Numbered from the stretch's first letter, positions 27,888-40,291 are shown. The stretch is DNA of 64,000 bases from Polynucleobacter kasalickyi (GCF_900176405.1 NZ_FWXJ01000008.1:62001-126000); one strand, 5' to 3'. Numbers and translations are program-made. The notes: a model not told the origin generated them from the sequence alone.

Positions 27888-30656
27888 CTATACAACTTGA
27901 CCGTGGCAGTGCTTATATTTTTTTCCACTTCCACATGGGCAAGGATCATTTCTGCCCACTTTTGGACCGGTACTCATCACATTATTGAGAACTTGAGAAT
28001 TGATAAACGATTCTAGTTGTTCTTGTGGTGGTTCCTCGCCATTTGCCTCGGCATGTTGATATTGCACATCTCTTAACTGATTCAGATCTTCTTGAATCAT
28101 TTCAGTAGCATCATTCAACTGCTCTGCTGATTGGATTTGGACATTCAGAATCGTTTTAGTAATATCGCGTTTAATCACTTCTAAAAACTCAGCATATAAC
28201 TGAAATGATTCTTTACGATATTCTTGTTTAGGATCTTTTTGCGCATAACCACGTAAATGAATCCCCTGGCGTAAATAATCTAGTGAGGCTAAATGCTCAC
28301 GCCAATGACTGTCCATGCTATACAAAAATACCGATCTTTCAAACCCAGAGAAAGAAGTTGCATCTGCTTGATCTAATTTTGATTGGTATAAGCGCTTTGC
28401 GTCTTCCTGAACCCAAGCAATCACATCGGCCACATCTACTTCTTGGGCTTTCTCAACTTTTTCTGCTAAGGCAACTTGAAGCCCCCAATCTTGTTGTAGT
28501 TCTTTCTCAAGACCAACAAGATCCCACTGCTCAGGCAAGGTTTCGGGAGGGAGATATTGCGTGACCAAATTGCTAAAGACATCTTCCCGTAAGTTAATAA
28601 TTAAGCCACTCACGTGATCCGATTCAAGTACCTGATTACGGAGTTGATAGGTTTCACGGCGTTGATCATTCGCTACATCATCGTATTCTAATAATTGCTT
28701 ACGAATGTCAAAGTTACGACCTTCGACTTTGCGTTGGGCAGATTCGATAGCACGGGAAACCATACCTGCTTCAATCGGCTCCCCTTCCGGCATTTTGAGT
28801 CGATCCATCACAGCACGCAGGCGATCACCAGCAAAAATCCTTAACAAGTCATCATCGAGTGATAAATAGAAGCGTGAAGACCCAGGGTCGCCTTGGCGAC
28901 CTGAACGACCTCTTAACTGATTATCAATCCGGCGACTTTCATGGCGTTCCGTACCAATAATATGCAATCCACCTGCATTGACGACCTGCTCATGCAAACC
29001 TTGCCACTCATCTTCTAAGATTTTAATACGATCACTTTTTTGAGCTTCACTCAAGGAACTATCTTCTAAGAGTAAGCTAGATTGCTTTTCAACATTACCG
29101 CCCAATACAATGTCAGTACCACGACCCGCCATGTTCGTGGCAATCGTAATCATTTTTGGACGTCCAGCTTGAGCAATAATTTCTGCTTCTCTGGCATGTT
29201 GTTTAGCGTTTAAGACTTGATGTGGTAATTTTTCTTTGGTCAAAATTTCAGAGATCAACTCTGAGTTTTCAATCGAAGTCGTACCAACTAATACAGGTTG
29301 ACCACGCTCATAGCAATCCTGAATATCTTTAATCACTGCTGCGTAGCGTTCTTTGGAGGTTTTATAGATTTGATCTTGTTTATCTAATCGCTTACTGATT
29401 CGATTCGGTGGTACTACAACCGTTTCTAGTCCATAAATTTCCTGAAACTCATACGCCTCAGTATCAGCGGTACCCGTCATACCCGATAATTTCTGATACA
29501 TCCTAAAGTAATTTTGGAAGGTAATCGTAGCGAGCGTTTGGTTCTCGCTATTAATCTGCACACCTTCTTTGGCTTCTACCGCTTGATGAAGTCCATCAGA
29601 CCAACGGCGACCCACCATTAAACGACCGGTAAATTCGTCAACGATCACTACTTCACCATTTTGAACAACATAATGCTGATCACGATGAAATAAGGTATGA
29701 GCCCGGAGTGTTGCTAACAGATGATGCATCAAAGCAATATTCTGTGGGGCATATAAGGAATCACCCGCCTGCAACAACCCAATTTGACCAAGAATGTTTT
29801 CCGCCTTTTCATGACCAGACTCTGTCAAGAACACTTGCTGAGACTTTTCGTCAATGACATAGTCGCCAGGTTTTTCAACGCCAGTACCATCCGCCTTCTC
29901 TTCGCCAATTTGGCGATCTAAATAAGAAGGAATGACATTCATTTTTACGTACAGCTCAGTATGGTCATCGGCTTGGCCAGAAATAATCAATGGGGTACGG
30001 GCTTCATCAATTAAGATCGAATCGACCTCATCAACAATTGCATAGTTCAAGCCACGTTGTACTCGACTACCAATTTCGTGGACCATGTTGTCACGTAAAT
30101 AGTCAAATCCAAACTCATTATTCGTACCGTAAGTAATATCAGAAGCATAAGCAGACTGCTTATCAGCATGCGTCATTTGCGATAAATTAATACCTACCGT
30201 GAGGCCCAAGAAGTTATACAAGCGCCCCATCCACTGCGCATCTCTGGAGGCTAAGTAATCATTCACGGTAACCACATGGACGCCTTTGCCTGATAAGGCA
30301 TTTAAGAATACTGGTAAAGTAGCGGTGAGGGTCTTTCCCTCGCCGGTTCTCATTTCAGCAATCTTGCCTTGGTGCAATACCAGTCCACCGACTAATTGCA
30401 TATCAAAGTGACGCATTTTCATGGTCCGACGACTAGCTTCTCGTACTAAAGCAAAAGCTTCTGGCAACAAGTTATCAAGACTTTCACCACTAGCGACGCG
30501 TTCTTTTAACTCTTGGGTTTTCCCAGGAAATTGTTCGTCACTGAGGGCCTCAAATTTCGGCTCTAAAGCATTGATTTGAGCTACCGTTTTACGGTATTGT
30601 TTTAGTAAGCGATCGTTACGACTGCCAATTATCTTTTTTAAGAGTCCAGATACCAT
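27888..30656 (-). CDS. secA: Preprotein translocase ATPase SecA
   Basis: 922-aa motor that pushes unfolded precursors through SecYEG. The N-terminus ([20 protein letters not shown]), Walker A region [29 protein letters not shown], the second nucleotide-binding fold ([34 protein letters not shown]) and the C-terminal zinc/SecB-binding tail ([16 protein letters not shown]) are all present. Full-length and intact. Divergent from dciA. Confidence 0.98.
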   Translation of the reverse strand: MVSGLLKKIIGSRNDRLLKQYRKTVAQINALEPKFEALSDEQFPGKTQELKERVASGESLDNLLPEAFALVREASRRTMKMRHFDMQLVGGLVLHQGKIAEMRTGEGKTLTATLPVFLNALSGKGVHVVTVNDYLASRDAQWMGRLYNFLGLTVGINLSQMTHADKQSAYASDITYGTNNEFGFDYLRDNMVHEIGSRVQRGLNYAIVDEVDSILIDEARTPLIISGQADDHTELYVKMNVIPSYLDRQIGEEKADGTGVEKPGDYVIDEKSQQVFLTESGHEKAENILGQIGLLQAGDSLYAPQNIALMHHLLATLRAHTLFHRDQHYVVQNGEVVIVDEFTGRLMVGRRWSDGLHQAVEAKEGVQINSENQTLATITFQNYFRMYQKLSGMTGTADTEAYEFQEIYGLETVVVPPNRISKRLDKQDQIYKTSKERYAAVIKDIQDCYERGQPVLVGTTSIENSELISEILTKEKLPHQVLNAKQHAREAEIIAQAGRPKMITIATNMAGRGTDIVLGGNVEKQSSLLLEDSSLSEAQKSDRIKILEDEWQGLHEQVVNAGGLHIIGTERHESRRIDNQLRGRSGRQGDPGSSRFYLSLDDDLLRIFAGDRLRAVMDRLKMPEGEPIEAGMVSRAIESAQRKVEGRNFDIRKQLLEYDDVANDQRRETYQLRNQVLESDHVSGLIINLREDVFSNLVTQYLPPETLPEQWDLVGLEKELQQDWGLQVALAEKVEKAQEVDVADVIAWVQEDAKRLYQSKLDQADATSFSGFERSVFLYSMDSHWREHLASLDYLRQGIHLRGYAQKDPKQEYRKESFQLYAEFLEVIKRDITKTILNVQIQSAEQLNDATEMIQEDLNQLRDVQYQHAEANGEEPPQEQLESFINSQVLNNVMSTGPKVGRNDPCPCGSGKKYKHCHGQVV

Positions 30657-30808
30657 GATGTTTTTCGTAGAAATTCAATCTAAGAGTTTATCATTCATGC
30701 ATATTAATTCCATGAATGTAATGTTTAATTCTTATTTTCCCACAGGCTTTTAAAAAACTACTACTTCCTCATCGAAATAAGTAAATAATGTTTTAACTAA
30801 ACCCATCA

Positions 30809-31306
30809 ATGACCGCTAAAAATCCTCATTCCCTAGAAATCTCGGAGTTACTTTCGGTAAATTTGGCGAACAGTCCTTTGAAAGAGGTTTTTACGAACTT
30901 TGAACTTAGAAAAAAATATCTAGTGGCACTAACTCAAGCACTTGATTTAATTGGATTTAATCATTTTTCTAACGACATTTTTATCGGCGAAATGAATGAT
31001 AAGGGGGTGATTTGCTTATTTACCCGTCATGCCAGCATTATTTCAAGACTTAAAAATAAATTGCCCAGCCTACTGCATTGCTTTCGAGAGTCAGGCTTTG
31101 CAGTGACAGAAATACAACTAAAAGTTTTACCGAAATCCGATGTAGACAACGGTTTATCTCGACCAGAGGAACCCAAAGCGAATCCTCAGCCACTTTCTGC
31201 CGCCCAAGTTCAATCCTGGGAGATGTTACTTCGTAATACCGATCCAGAATCCCCGACCTATCAAGCTATTCAATTATTAATCGCCAACGCCAAAAAACGA
31301 GCCTAA
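30809..31306 (+). CDS. dciA: DUF721-family protein, probable helicase loader DciA
   Basis: 165-aa protein with an N-terminal DUF721/DciA domain (about residues 13-110; FTRHASIISRLKNKLPSLLHCF) and a poorly conserved, probably flexible C-terminal tail. DciA loads or assists the replicative helicase DnaB in bacteria that lack DnaC. A DUF721 gene divergent from secA near lpxC is standard in Burkholderiales, which supports the call; the sequence itself is divergent. Confidence 0.75.
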   Translation: MTAKNPHSLEISELLSVNLANSPLKEVFTNFELRKKYLVALTQALDLIGFNHFSNDIFIGEMNDKGVICLFTRHASIISRLKNKLPSLLHCFRESGFAVTEIQLKVLPKSDVDNGLSRPEEPKANPQPLSAAQVQSWEMLLRNTDPESPTYQAIQLLIANAKKRA

Positions 31307-31353
31307 AAGTGTTTAAGGTTGCCGTAAAAAAGGCAAGAGTGGGCTAGTTGAAC

Positions 31354-32271
31354 TTAATCGGCTATCAGATTGAGGTTCGCTGTAAATGCGCTTGGAGCTT
31401 TCGACATCTCATCAAAATGCACTATTTCATAGGTTTGTGGATTCGCAAACATTTTTCGCAATAGTAAATTATTGAGCCCGTGACCAGACTTTTCTGCAGT
31501 ATAAACGCCAATAATCGGATAGCCGGCTAAATACAAATCGCCAATCGCATCCAAAATTTTATGGCGGACAAATTCGTCCTCGAAACGTAATTCTTCGTTA
31601 TTCAGAATCCGGTGCTCATCTAACACAATGGCATTATCTAAACTGCCGCCCCGCGCGAGTCCAATTTCCCTAAGCGCTTCTACTTCGTGGGCAAAACCAA
31701 AGGTTCTAGCACGACCAATTTCTTTGACATAGGTCGTATTGGCAAAATCAATGATGCATCTCTGACCGGTTTTATCAAGTGCTGGGTGTTTAAAATCAAT
31801 CGTAAAATCCAGTTTAAAACCGTCAAACGGTTCTAATCTTGCGACTTTATCACCCTCAGTTACCTCAATCAATTCCTTGATTTTTATGAATTTTTTTGGT
31901 GAGTTTAAAGTTTTTATGCCAGCAGATTGCAATAAGAATAAAAAGGAGGCTGCGCTGCCATCCATAATCGGAATTTCTTCACCGTCGATTTCAACGATCA
32001 AATTATCAATCCCAAGTCCAGAACAAGCTGACATGAGATGCTCAACCGTCGAGATACGATGCTCCCCAATTTGCAAGACACTCGCTAGGCGCGTATCGGT
32101 AATATTTTCAGCTTTCGCTGGAATAGGAGTATGTGGTTCCTGATCAAGCCGTATAAAAACAATACCTGTATCAACAGGTGCGGGTTTTAGGAACAAATTT
32201 GACTTTGTTCCCGAGTGCAGCCCAATTCCAACCGTCTTAATGGGTTCAGCAATGGTGGTTTGTTTTAACAT
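31354..32271 (-). CDS. lpxC: UDP-3-O-acyl-N-acetylglucosamine deacetylase
   Basis: Zinc deacetylase for the committed step of lipid A synthesis. From the ATG at 32271 the protein is 305 aa ([21 protein letters not shown]). The zinc ligands are in STVEHLMSA and [10 protein letters not shown], and the late catalytic His is in [13 protein letters not shown] at 32280 could add three residues but is unnecessary. Located downstream of ftsZ and the peroxiredoxin gene, but separated from ftsZ by a terminator. Confidence 0.96.
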   Translation of the reverse strand: MLKQTTIAEPIKTVGIGLHSGTKSNLFLKPAPVDTGIVFIRLDQEPHTPIPAKAENITDTRLASVLQIGEHRISTVEHLMSACSGLGIDNLIVEIDGEEIPIMDGSAASFLFLLQSAGIKTLNSPKKFIKIKELIEVTEGDKVARLEPFDGFKLDFTIDFKHPALDKTGQRCIIDFANTTYVKEIGRARTFGFAHEVEALREIGLARGGSLDNAIVLDEHRILNNEELRFEDEFVRHKILDAIGDLYLAGYPIIGVYTAEKSGHGLNNLLLRKMFANPQTYEIVHFDEMSKAPSAFTANLNLIAD

Positions 32272-32310
32272 AAGCTGCAATTACACCTGTCGATACATTA
32301 ATAATCGGAA

Positions 32311-32811
32311 TTATAAGTTTTTTAAAGCAGAAGCAGCGTCACTCACTTCAAACTTGCCAGCAGCTTCAACTGCGAGATGTTCTACCACGCCATCATTCAC
32401 AATCATCATATAACGTTGTGAACGCACGCCTAATCCACGAGCAACTAAATCTAACTCGAGGCCGAGGGCTTTCGTCAATTCGCCGCTACCATCTGACATC
32501 ATGCGAACCGTTTTACCAACCTTGAGATCTTTACCCCAAGCGCCCATCACAAAAGCATCATTTACTGCCACACACCAAATTTCATCAACGCCTTTTGCTT
32601 TGATAGCAGCTGCGTGTTCTACATAGCCTGGCACATGTTGTGCTGAACAGGTAGGTGTGTAAGCACCTGGCAATCCAAAGATAACAACTTTTTTGCCCTT
32701 GAGGATTTCAGCAACTTGGAAGGCGTTCGGGCCTAAAGTACAACCTTCTGTTTCTTCAGAAATAAATTCGTAAACCGTAGCGTTAGGTACCTTTTGTTGA
32801 ACAGCGATCAT
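32311..32811 (-). CDS. Peroxiredoxin, Prx5/glutaredoxin-dependent type
   Basis: 166-aa thiol peroxidase reducing hydrogen peroxide and organic peroxides. The peroxidatic cysteine is in GLPGAYTPTCSAQHVPGY (about residue 54). SQRYMMIVNDGVVEHLAVE near the C-terminus is typical of the Prx5 (AHP1/PMP20) subgroup. No glutaredoxin domain is fused. A peroxiredoxin between ftsZ and lpxC is a common Burkholderiales arrangement. Confidence 0.92.
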   Translation of the reverse strand: MIAVQQKVPNATVYEFISEETEGCTLGPNAFQVAEILKGKKVVIFGLPGAYTPTCSAQHVPGYVEHAAAIKAKGVDEIWCVAVNDAFVMGAWGKDLKVGKTVRMMSDGSGELTKALGLELDLVARGLGVRSQRYMMIVNDGVVEHLAVEAAGKFEVSDAASALKNL

Positions 32812-32833
32812 ATTCTCTCCTTAAATTCAGTTA

Positions 32834-32885
32834 TAAAAAATACCGACAGTAGTGCTTTCGTCGTCAACGGAGGCACACTACTGTC
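32834..32885 (-). terminator. Intrinsic terminator at the end of the dcw operon
   Basis: Inverted arms GACAGTAGTG (32845-32854) and CACTACTGTC (32876-32885) form a perfect 10-bp stem with a 21-base loop. On the minus strand it is followed by GGTATTTTTTATAA (T-run at about 32834-32840). It lies 59 bp after the ftsZ stop, so it should end the long mraZ-ftsZ transcript before the peroxiredoxin gene. Confidence 0.82.
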
Positions 32886-32943
32886 AATCCTTCAATCATA
32901 CTGTTTTCTATATGACCGCGTTTAACTACCTTACAACTGAGTA

Positions 32944-34290
32944 TTAATCAGCTTGCTTTCTTAAAAACGCGGGAATATCAAAAAACTCTGCACCCTTCTC
33001 CAACATCGCTTTCGCTTGTGGTGAACTCGCGGCATTTAACTGCCCAACACCCCTACTTGGATTTGGACGAGTTACTTGTGGCGCAAGATTAACGGCTGTA
33101 TTACCAACATTCATTGATGACATCACCGGAATCTCGTTTTCCAAGCTAGGTGCAATTTGGCTATTCGCAAAAGTAGATGTCGCCATATTATTTTGGGTAT
33201 TCACAGTGATTGGACTAATTGGAGCAAAAGTCTCTAAAGTCGTCACAGGTACGGATGATTGTGGACCATACGTGCCAGTGCCAGCTCCAGTATGCCAAAC
33301 AAGTTCAATATTCTTGTTTTGCTCTTGTGCTTTTCTCGGACCATTTAAGCCAGTTGCAACGACGGTCACCCGGATTGCATCACTTAATGATTCATCGTAA
33401 ACAGTACCAAAAATAATCGTTGCATCTTCTGCCGCGTAACCACGAATAGCAGACATCACTTCTCTTGTTTCTGATAAACGGAGTGAACGACTTGCCGTAA
33501 TATTGACAAGCACGCCACGTGCACCTGATAAGTTAACACCTTCTAATAATGGTGAGGCTACAGCTGCTTCCGCTGCAAGTCTTGCACGATCAACACCAGA
33601 AACCGTTGCCGTACCCATCATTGCTTTACCTTGCTCACTCATCACTGTTTTCACATCTTCAAAGTCGACGTTAATTAAACCTTGTTCATTGATGATTTCT
33701 GCAATACCAGCAACCGCATTATGGAGAACATCGTCCGCAGTACTAAATGCTTTATCCATTTCCGCATCTTCGCCCATGACCTGAAATAATTTCTCATTCA
33801 GAACCACGATTAAGGAGTCGACATATTTTTCTAATTCAAACGCACCCTCTTCTGCAATACGTGATCTTTTCGCACCTTCAAAATCAAATGGCTTACTCAC
33901 GACCCCAACAGTCAAAATACCCATTTCTTTTGCTATTTGCGCTACGATCGGAGCTGCACCAGTACCTGTGCCACCTCCCATACCTGCAGTAATGAAAACC
34001 ATGTGAGCACCTTGCAACACATCTGCAATTCTTGCTTTAGCTTCTAATGCTGAGCTTGCCCCTACATCAGGTCTAGCTCCTGCACCCAAACCGGTTAAAC
34101 CCAACTGTAAGTTGATTTCAGCCTTTGAACGCTTTAATGCACCCGCATCCGTATTCATACAAATAAATTCAACGCCTTGCACACCACGACGAATCATGTG
34201 TTGCACTGCATTGCCCCCGGCGCCACCAACCCCAATCACACGGATGTTGGTTTTACCTGCTGTATCAGCATCTAACATTTCAAACTCCAT
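32944..34290 (-). CDS. ftsZ: Cell division protein FtsZ
   Basis: 448-aa tubulin-like GTPase that forms the Z ring. The tubulin signature [10 protein letters not shown], the N-terminal [10 protein letters not shown] and the T7-loop region [11 protein letters not shown] are intact. A variable linker of about 100 residues precedes the conserved C-terminal peptide [10 protein letters not shown], which binds FtsA and ZipA. A very strong ribosome-binding site precedes it. It is the last gene of the dcw operon and is set apart from ftsA by 66 bp. Confidence 0.98.
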   Translation of the reverse strand: MEFEMLDADTAGKTNIRVIGVGGAGGNAVQHMIRRGVQGVEFICMNTDAGALKRSKAEINLQLGLTGLGAGARPDVGASSALEAKARIADVLQGAHMVFITAGMGGGTGTGAAPIVAQIAKEMGILTVGVVSKPFDFEGAKRSRIAEEGAFELEKYVDSLIVVLNEKLFQVMGEDAEMDKAFSTADDVLHNAVAGIAEIINEQGLINVDFEDVKTVMSEQGKAMMGTATVSGVDRARLAAEAAVASPLLEGVNLSGARGVLVNITASRSLRLSETREVMSAIRGYAAEDATIIFGTVYDESLSDAIRVTVVATGLNGPRKAQEQNKNIELVWHTGAGTGTYGPQSSVPVTTLETFAPISPITVNTQNNMATSTFANSQIAPSLENEIPVMSSMNVGNTAVNLAPQVTRPNPSRGVGQLNAASSPQAKAMLEKGAEFFDIPAFLRKQAD

Positions 34291-34295
34291 TATTG

Positions 34296-34304
34296 TTACC
34301 TCCT
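34296..34304 (-). promoter_or_regulatory. Strong Shine-Dalgarno of ftsZ
   Basis: AGGAGGTAA on the minus strand (34296-34304) with eight bases between the AGGAGG core and the ATG at 34290. It is one of the longest anti-16S matches I noticed. In an operon where most genes rely on overlapping stop/start codons, it would raise FtsZ output above its neighbours. Confidence 0.75.
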
Positions 34305-34356
34305 ATTTATATACTACATTGACGACTACTTAATAAACTCTTTATTTCATAATCTT

Positions 34357-35586
34357 TTAAAAATTACCTAAAAACCATTCTTTTGCTCTTTGAAATGCAC
34401 CTCTTAATGGGCGCGCTTCTAATTCTTGTTGGCCTAATACAATTTGGGTCCGACCTTCACGTAACAACCCAATTCCAGTTGCATATTTAGGGTTTCTCAA
34501 AACCTCTTTGAACTGCCCGTTATATTCTGGATAACCAATCCTTGCTGGCTTATTAAAGATTTCCTCAGCAAGTTCTATCACCCCTGGCATCATGACCGTA
34601 CCGCCAGTTAAAACCACGCCAGACGGAGTCATTTGCGAGAATCCTGAGTGTTCTAAAGACTCAACCACGAATTTGAAGAGCTCTTCCATTCTTGGTTCAA
34701 TCACAGCAGCTAAAGATTGCTTAGAGATAGGACGATATTCACGTTCGCCAATACCAGGTACATCAATCATGGCAGCTGGATTAGCTAATGCCTGTTTGGC
34801 AATGCCGTGCGATATTTTCAAATCCTCCGCATCCATCGTGGGCGTTCTCAAGGCCATTGCGATGTCATTCGTAATTTGATCACCACCTAAAGGAATAATT
34901 TCTGTGTACTGAATGACGCCCTGAAAGTAGACCGCAATGTCTGTGGTACCACCACCAATATCAACTAATACAACCCCTAGCTCTTTTTCATCTTTTGTCA
35001 AAACAGCGAGACTTGAGCAAAGTGGTTGAAGGACTAAGGCGTTAATTTCTAAACCGCAACGTCTGATGCACTTAATGATATTTTGTACGGCACTTACCGC
35101 ACCGGTCACTATATGTGCATTGACTTCTAACTTTTGACCACTCATACCAATGGGGTCTCTCACGCCATCTTGGTTATCAATCAAATACTCTTGAATCAGC
35201 ATGTGCAATACTTGTTGGTCAGTCTGAATATTGATGGGCTTTGCATTTTCATGTACCCGCTCAACATCAGCAGCACTCACTTCTTTGTCCCGAATAGCGA
35301 CCATGCCCTTGGTATTAAAACTATGCACATGATTTCCAGCGATGCCAGTAAAGACATTTTCTACACGACACTCTGCCATCACTTCAGCTTCTTCTAATGC
35401 TTTTTGAATCGATTGCACGGTGTCTTCGATATTAACGACGACCCCTTTCTTGATTCCCTGAGAAGGCGCATTGCCAATACCGATCACATTAAACTCGCCA
35501 TCGTCTTCGATTTCCGCAACCAGAGCCAGTACCTTTGAAGTACCGATATCTAATGCGACGAGTAAGTTACGATGATCTTTACTCAT
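34357..35586 (-). CDS. ftsA: Cell division protein FtsA
   Basis: 409-aa actin-like protein that tethers FtsZ to the membrane. Residues 7-25 hold LLVALDIGTSKVLALVAE (phosphate 1), and VLVDIGGGTTDIAVY and VVLTGGTVMMPG are the later actin-fold loops. The C-terminal amphipathic helix (FQRAKEWFLGNF) is the membrane-targeting sequence. It overlaps ftsQ by four bases. Confidence 0.97.
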   Translation of the reverse strand: MSKDHRNLLVALDIGTSKVLALVAEIEDDGEFNVIGIGNAPSQGIKKGVVVNIEDTVQSIQKALEEAEVMAECRVENVFTGIAGNHVHSFNTKGMVAIRDKEVSAADVERVHENAKPINIQTDQQVLHMLIQEYLIDNQDGVRDPIGMSGQKLEVNAHIVTGAVSAVQNIIKCIRRCGLEINALVLQPLCSSLAVLTKDEKELGVVLVDIGGGTTDIAVYFQGVIQYTEIIPLGGDQITNDIAMALRTPTMDAEDLKISHGIAKQALANPAAMIDVPGIGEREYRPISKQSLAAVIEPRMEELFKFVVESLEHSGFSQMTPSGVVLTGGTVMMPGVIELAEEIFNKPARIGYPEYNGQFKEVLRNPKYATGIGLLREGRTQIVLGQQELEARPLRGAFQRAKEWFLGNF

Positions 35587-36701
35587 TGTTTTTTACTTCC
35601 CATGTGTTCACTTTGTTTAACTTTCTTCACTTCTCGTTTATTTAATTTGGATTCTGGTTTCATCTCTGTATTGGCAGATGGTGCTTTCATATTGAGTGGC
35701 GTTTCAGTAGCATTGGACTCTTCATCAACGCCCTCTAAAGGCACTGATAAAAGTTGATTTAAACCAGCTAACTTGATCTCACTAGAACGTGCATCTTGTT
35801 TAGAACCAGTCCCTAAGGAAAATCCATTGTTGTAGCGAAGATCCACATAATTTACCGGCGCGGTTAATTTTTTCTCTAACTCTGGCCATAGTTTGAAAAA
35901 CTTATCCAAGCGTTCAGTAATTTGCTTTCTGTCCTTATCATTTAAATCACGCCCTAATTCAAAGACTAAACCATTGTCCAGTTTGACGGTCCATGAATAC
36001 CTAGAACTGAGAGTGAGGGCAACCACTTTGTAATTGAGTTTGTTAAACCAACTTTCTAACTGTTGATAAAGTACTAAAACCTCTTTGTTGCTATTCGGCG
36101 GACCTTGAAAAACCACTAAATTTTTCCGATCATTTGCCTCAGCAAGATTTACTGTAAATAATTCGCCGTAGTTATTGATTAACTCAGGGCCATTTTGTCC
36201 TAACCAAACACCAACAGGTTCATGTTCCTCAATCGATACTTGAATTTGATTTGGCCAAACTCTTCTCACACTAGCCACTCTGACCCAAGGCATTTCTTCA
36301 AATGCAGCACGCGCTTCATTCAGGCGTAAGGTGAAAAAATTACCACTAAATTGACTAATCGCTTTGGTTTTGATTGCTGGTACTTTGATGTGATCTAACT
36401 CTTGATCGTTCGCTGATTGCACCACGATTTGTTCAATATTGAAGACGGGGCGCTGACCAATCCAATAGAGTCCCCAAAGAATCACAATAGCCCCAAATGC
36501 AATCACAAACCAATGCGTGAGCTGCTTCATTCTTTCTGGATAATTCCAAACTGGTGACAAGATAAAAACAAGAATCGTTAGTAGGCCCGTACCCGTCGAT
36601 TTCATCGTCGCCAAAAACCATTGGCCTAACATTTCACCCAAAGATTGATTATTTTTTGCCTGTTTGCGGAGATCTTTTAGCGGAATACTAGATGAACTCA
36701 T
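35583..36701 (-). CDS. ftsQ: Cell division protein FtsQ, with extended charged C-terminus
   Basis: 372-aa bitopic inner-membrane protein linking early and late divisome proteins. A cytoplasmic N-terminus with a first hydrophobic stretch (about 36-52), a membrane helix (about 66-84), a POTRA domain starting [11 protein letters not shown], and the beta domain with [12 protein letters not shown] are visible. About 75-80 residues follow this point, rich in Ser, Lys and Glu; typical FtsQ ends within about 20-30. Whether the tail is functional is unknown. It overlaps ddl and ftsA by four bases each. Confidence 0.93.
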   Translation of the reverse strand: MSSSSIPLKDLRKQAKNNQSLGEMLGQWFLATMKSTGTGLLTILVFILSPVWNYPERMKQLTHWFVIAFGAIVILWGLYWIGQRPVFNIEQIVVQSANDQELDHIKVPAIKTKAISQFSGNFFTLRLNEARAAFEEMPWVRVASVRRVWPNQIQVSIEEHEPVGVWLGQNGPELINNYGELFTVNLAEANDRKNLVVFQGPPNSNKEVLVLYQQLESWFNKLNYKVVALTLSSRYSWTVKLDNGLVFELGRDLNDKDRKQITERLDKFFKLWPELEKKLTAPVNYVDLRYNNGFSLGTGSKQDARSSEIKLAGLNQLLSVPLEGVDEESNATETPLNMKAPSANTEMKPESKLNKREVKKVKQSEHMGSKKQ

Positions 36702-37759
36702 TGTTCTCCCTCCAACTTTTTCATCTTCACCATAGTAGAAGTTGTGCCATTAGATAGTTTGGAATTCATCAACACCCAAAGAACTAATTCAGCATACGTT
36801 AAACCAGCAGCTTTAGCCGCCATTGGCACTAAAGAATGTGTTGTCATACCTGGCGAGGTATTCATTTCAAGCAAATAAGGGACTTGGGTCTTCTTATCCA
36901 ACATCACATCCGCCCGCCCCCAACCTCTACAACCTAATACTTGATAGGACTTCAAGACCAATTGCTGAATCTTTTCTTCCAATGCTGGATCTAAGCCAGT
37001 GGGGCAAAGGTATTTTGTATCATCAGAAAAGTATTTATTGTGATAGTCATAATTGGCGGCAGGAGCCACAATTTTGATGAGTGGTAAGGCTTGGGCTGAA
37101 GCCCCCTCACCCACAATCGGGCAAGTCAACTCGTCCCCAATGATGCATTGTTCTGCCATCACATCTTGATCCATCTGCGCAGCTAATTGATATGCTGCAG
37201 GTAGCTCGTCGACATGATTCACTTTGCTTAAGCCTAAGGAGGAGCCCTCTCTCGCAGGCTTCACAATTAAAGGCAAGCCAATGTCTTGAATCAGCGCAGC
37301 CCAATTCGTATCCGCGTGAATCATTTGATATTTTGGCGTCGACAAACCATGGCTTAACCAAATTTGTTTGGTGGTCTGTTTATCGATTGCCATGGCAGAA
37401 GCCATGACCCCACTTCCTGTGTAGGGAATACCTAATTGTTCTAGCAGTCCTTGCATGGTTCCATCTTCACCAAATCGACCGTGCAGAGAAATCATCACCC
37501 GGTCAAATTGGTGCTGCACAATACTTTCAATCGGCTCATGCAGTGGATCGAAACCGACAGCGTTCACACCGCTATCTAATAATGCTTGCAACACACCAGT
37601 ACCTGACTGAATCGAGATATCGCGTTCCGCAGACAAACCACCTAACAAGACGCCCACTTTACCCAAGGATTGAGGTTTTAGATTCGCTAATTGTTCTTTG
37701 ACTTGGGCAATCCAATGCGAGAGTTGTGCCGCTTGAGTCAGTACTTGTAAATTACTCAT
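36698..37759 (-). CDS. ddl: D-alanine--D-alanine ligase
   Basis: ATP-grasp ligase producing D-Ala-D-Ala for the peptidoglycan stem peptide. From ATG 37759 the protein is 353 aa. [24 protein letters not shown]-grasp [10 protein letters not shown], and the metal-binding RADVMLD and [11 protein letters not shown] are present. The frame is open to 37822, but only 37759 gives a family-like start; it overlaps the murC stop by eight bases (ATGAGTAA). The N-terminal 30 residues before the core are longer than in E. coli DdlB. Confidence 0.95.
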   Translation of the reverse strand: MSNLQVLTQAAQLSHWIAQVKEQLANLKPQSLGKVGVLLGGLSAERDISIQSGTGVLQALLDSGVNAVGFDPLHEPIESIVQHQFDRVMISLHGRFGEDGTMQGLLEQLGIPYTGSGVMASAMAIDKQTTKQIWLSHGLSTPKYQMIHADTNWAALIQDIGLPLIVKPAREGSSLGLSKVNHVDELPAAYQLAAQMDQDVMAEQCIIGDELTCPIVGEGASAQALPLIKIVAPAANYDYHNKYFSDDTKYLCPTGLDPALEEKIQQLVLKSYQVLGCRGWGRADVMLDKKTQVPYLLEMNTSPGMTTHSLVPMAAKAAGLTYAELVLWVLMNSKLSNGTTSTMVKMKKLEGEQ

Positions 37760-39212
37760 CAGCACCCTCTCTTGCAGTCGCTTGCACAATCTGATGAGGC
37801 ACAGCGGAGATGGAGCCAGCACCCATCGTAATCACCACATCACCAGCTTGCACATGCTGCAAAATGGTGGCAGCCATTAACTTCACCTCTTTTTCCAAAA
37901 CCATCTGCTCTGCCTGTAGACAGTCAATCTGTCCTTTTTGCATCGATGCACGTAATGCATCGATCAAACTTTGACTATCAGCACCCTGAATCTTGGGCTC
38001 TCCAGCTGGATAAACCTCCGTTAAGACGAGAGCATCAAATTGACGCAGTACTGTCACGAAATCACCAAAGCAATCTCTTGTGCGTGTATAGCGATGCGGC
38101 TGAAAGGCTAGAACCAATCTTCTGTTAGGAAACGCACCTCTAGCCGCGGCTAGTGTTGCCGCCATTTCTACAGGATGATGACCATAATCATCAATCAAGG
38201 TAAATGTGGCACCCTCTTGCCCTGGAATATTAATATCACCATATTTAGTAAATCTTCTACCCACACCCTTAAACTCAGCGAGGGCTTTGATAATCGCCGC
38301 ATCGGATACACCAAGCTCAGTAGCAACACTAATTGCTGCTAGTGCATTCCGCACATTATGCAAACCGGGCAAATTCAAAGTAATTTCAAGCGGCCCTGGT
38401 TTTTTGCCGTGTCGGCGAATCGTTCGCCGCGTCACCGTAAACTGCATCGTTGCACCAACGGCCACAACATCGTGCGCCATGATGTCTGCATCTTCTGACA
38501 AGCCATACTTTAAAACGGATTGTGAGACGAATGGCAACATATCTCGAACGTTGGCATCATCTACGCAAAGTATCGCGATGCCATAAAAAGGCATTCTTTG
38601 GGTAAATTGCACAAATGCTTGTTTCAGCCGAGGCATCGAATGTTGGTAGGTTTCCATGTGATCGGCATCAATGTTCGTAATGACTTCCATCACAGGCAGT
38701 AAATTTAAAAAGGATGCATCCGATTCATCGGCTTCCGCCACAATGAAGTCACCCGTTCCCAACCGAGCATTCGCACCGGCCGAGGTTAACTTGCCACCAA
38801 TCACAAACGTGGGGTCAAATTCTCCTTCAGCCAAAACAGAAGCGACTAAACTCGTAGTCGTAGTCTTCCCGTGCGTGCCAGCAATAGCGATACCTTGCTT
38901 GAGACGCATTAACTCACCGAGCATCACCGCCCGTTGAATCACCGGTATGGATGCCGCTCTCGCCGCTAATATCTCCGGATTATCACCCGTCACCGCCGTA
39001 GAAATAACGACCGCCTCTGCATCACCAATATTTTGGGCATGATGACCAATTTGAATTTCAGCACCATATTCTGCTAAACGTTGCGTGGTACTACTTGCTT
39101 GAATATCCGAGCCACTGACACGGTAGCCTAAATTTAAAAGCACTTCTGCGATGCCGCTCATCCCCGCGCCGCCGATTCCAACAAAATGGATATGTTGAAC
39201 GATATGTTTCAT
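37752..39212 (-). CDS. murC: UDP-N-acetylmuramate--L-alanine ligase
   Basis: 486-aa cytoplasmic Mur ligase adding L-Ala to UDP-MurNAc. The N-terminal [23 protein letters not shown] loop [16 protein letters not shown], and C-terminal [14 protein letters not shown] and FQPHRYTRT are diagnostic. It overlaps murG by four bases and ddl by eight. Confidence 0.97.
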   Translation of the reverse strand: MKHIVQHIHFVGIGGAGMSGIAEVLLNLGYRVSGSDIQASSTTQRLAEYGAEIQIGHHAQNIGDAEAVVISTAVTGDNPEILAARAASIPVIQRAVMLGELMRLKQGIAIAGTHGKTTTTSLVASVLAEGEFDPTFVIGGKLTSAGANARLGTGDFIVAEADESDASFLNLLPVMEVITNIDADHMETYQHSMPRLKQAFVQFTQRMPFYGIAILCVDDANVRDMLPFVSQSVLKYGLSEDADIMAHDVVAVGATMQFTVTRRTIRRHGKKPGPLEITLNLPGLHNVRNALAAISVATELGVSDAAIIKALAEFKGVGRRFTKYGDINIPGQEGATFTLIDDYGHHPVEMAATLAAARGAFPNRRLVLAFQPHRYTRTRDCFGDFVTVLRQFDALVLTEVYPAGEPKIQGADSQSLIDALRASMQKGQIDCLQAEQMVLEKEVKLMAATILQHVQAGDVVITMGAGSISAVPHQIVQATAREGADE

Positions 39213-40291
39213 GTAGTACTCACTTCTTTACAAATCTCAGCCACACTTTGCGTGGCAAATGGCTTCGCCTGCTTTAAGGCATTTTGCGCCATGATCAACA
39301 GCATTTCCCGATTTAAACTCATCAACCAATCCGCTAATAATTGCGGGGTTAAATCCTTCTGAGCGATTAACTTTGCTGCACCAACCGCGGCTAAATATTG
39401 GGCATTCTTCGTTTGATGATCATCCACTGCAAATGGAAATGGCACTAATAGAGAAGGTACGCCACATGCCGCAAGTTCCGCTACCGTCATTGCGCCAGAT
39501 CGACAAATCACGATATCGGCCCCCGCATAGGCAGTAGCCATCTTTTCAATAAAAGGTACCACTTGTGCTTGAACACCTTGGTCTTGATAGTTTTGCGTCA
39601 ATTGCTCAATATGTTTTGCACCCGCTTGATGTAAAACCTCTGGTCTTACTTCTAACGGTATCAGTTGTAATGCCTTTGGCACGATGTCATTTAATGCCGT
39701 AGCGCCTAAACTGCCACCTACCACGAGTAAGCGCAGGACCCCAGTTCGAGCTTGGTATCGAATTTCTGGAGTCGGTATTTGTAGCAAGTCAGAGCGTAAT
39801 GGATTACCGACCCACTGAGCTTTCGCTAATACTTTCGGGAAAGCACATAAAACTCTTTTGGCAACGGTAGCGAGTACTCGATTCGCCATACCCGCCACCG
39901 AATTTTGCTCATGTAAAACGAGTGGAATACCACTCATCACGCCAACTAATGCACCAGGAAAACTAACATAGCCGCCCATGCCCAACATCACTGATGGCTT
40001 GATTCTGCGCATGATTCGTAAGCTTTGCCACATTGCTTTGTATAAATTAAAAGGTAAGCGGAGTTTGACGAACAAGCCTTTTCCTCGGACACCACCAAAG
40101 TCAATGGGTTCAAAAGCAAATCCAGATTGCTTGATCAAATCAAATTCCATACCAGAAGGATTACCTAACCAATGAACCCGCCAGCCTTCTAGCCGCAAAT
40201 ATTCTGCAACTGCTAAGCCCGGAAAAATATGCCCCCCAGTGCCACCCGCCATGACTAAAATACATTTTGAAGTAGGTATTAAGCGCGTCAT
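39209..40291 (-). CDS. murG: Lipid II synthase MurG
   Basis: 360-aa membrane-associated glycosyltransferase that adds GlcNAc to lipid I. The two glycine-rich loops ([31 protein letters not shown]), the [12 protein letters not shown] motif and the donor-binding [20 protein letters not shown] are intact. Overlaps ftsW and murC by four bases each. Confidence 0.97.
   Translation of the reverse strand: MTRLIPTSKCILVMAGGTGGHIFPGLAVAEYLRLEGWRVHWLGNPSGMEFDLIKQSGFAFEPIDFGGVRGKGLFVKLRLPFNLYKAMWQSLRIMRRIKPSVMLGMGGYVSFPGALVGVMSGIPLVLHEQNSVAGMANRVLATVAKRVLCAFPKVLAKAQWVGNPLRSDLLQIPTPEIRYQARTGVLRLLVVGGSLGATALNDIVPKALQLIPLEVRPEVLHQAGAKHIEQLTQNYQDQGVQAQVVPFIEKMATAYAGADIVICRSGAMTVAELAACGVPSLLVPFPFAVDDHQTKNAQYLAAVGAAKLIAQKDLTPQLLADWLMSLNREMLLIMAQNALKQAKPFATQSVAEICKEVSTT

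Noticed and set aside
31319..31336. Hairpin between dciA and lpxC (TTGCC/GGCAA)
   Set aside because: Five base pairs with the A-run in the loop, not after the stem; not a convincing terminator.
32303..32318. Promoter for lpxC from a TATAAT at 32310-32315
   Set aside because: It overlaps the end of the peroxiredoxin gene and has no -35 at usable spacing.
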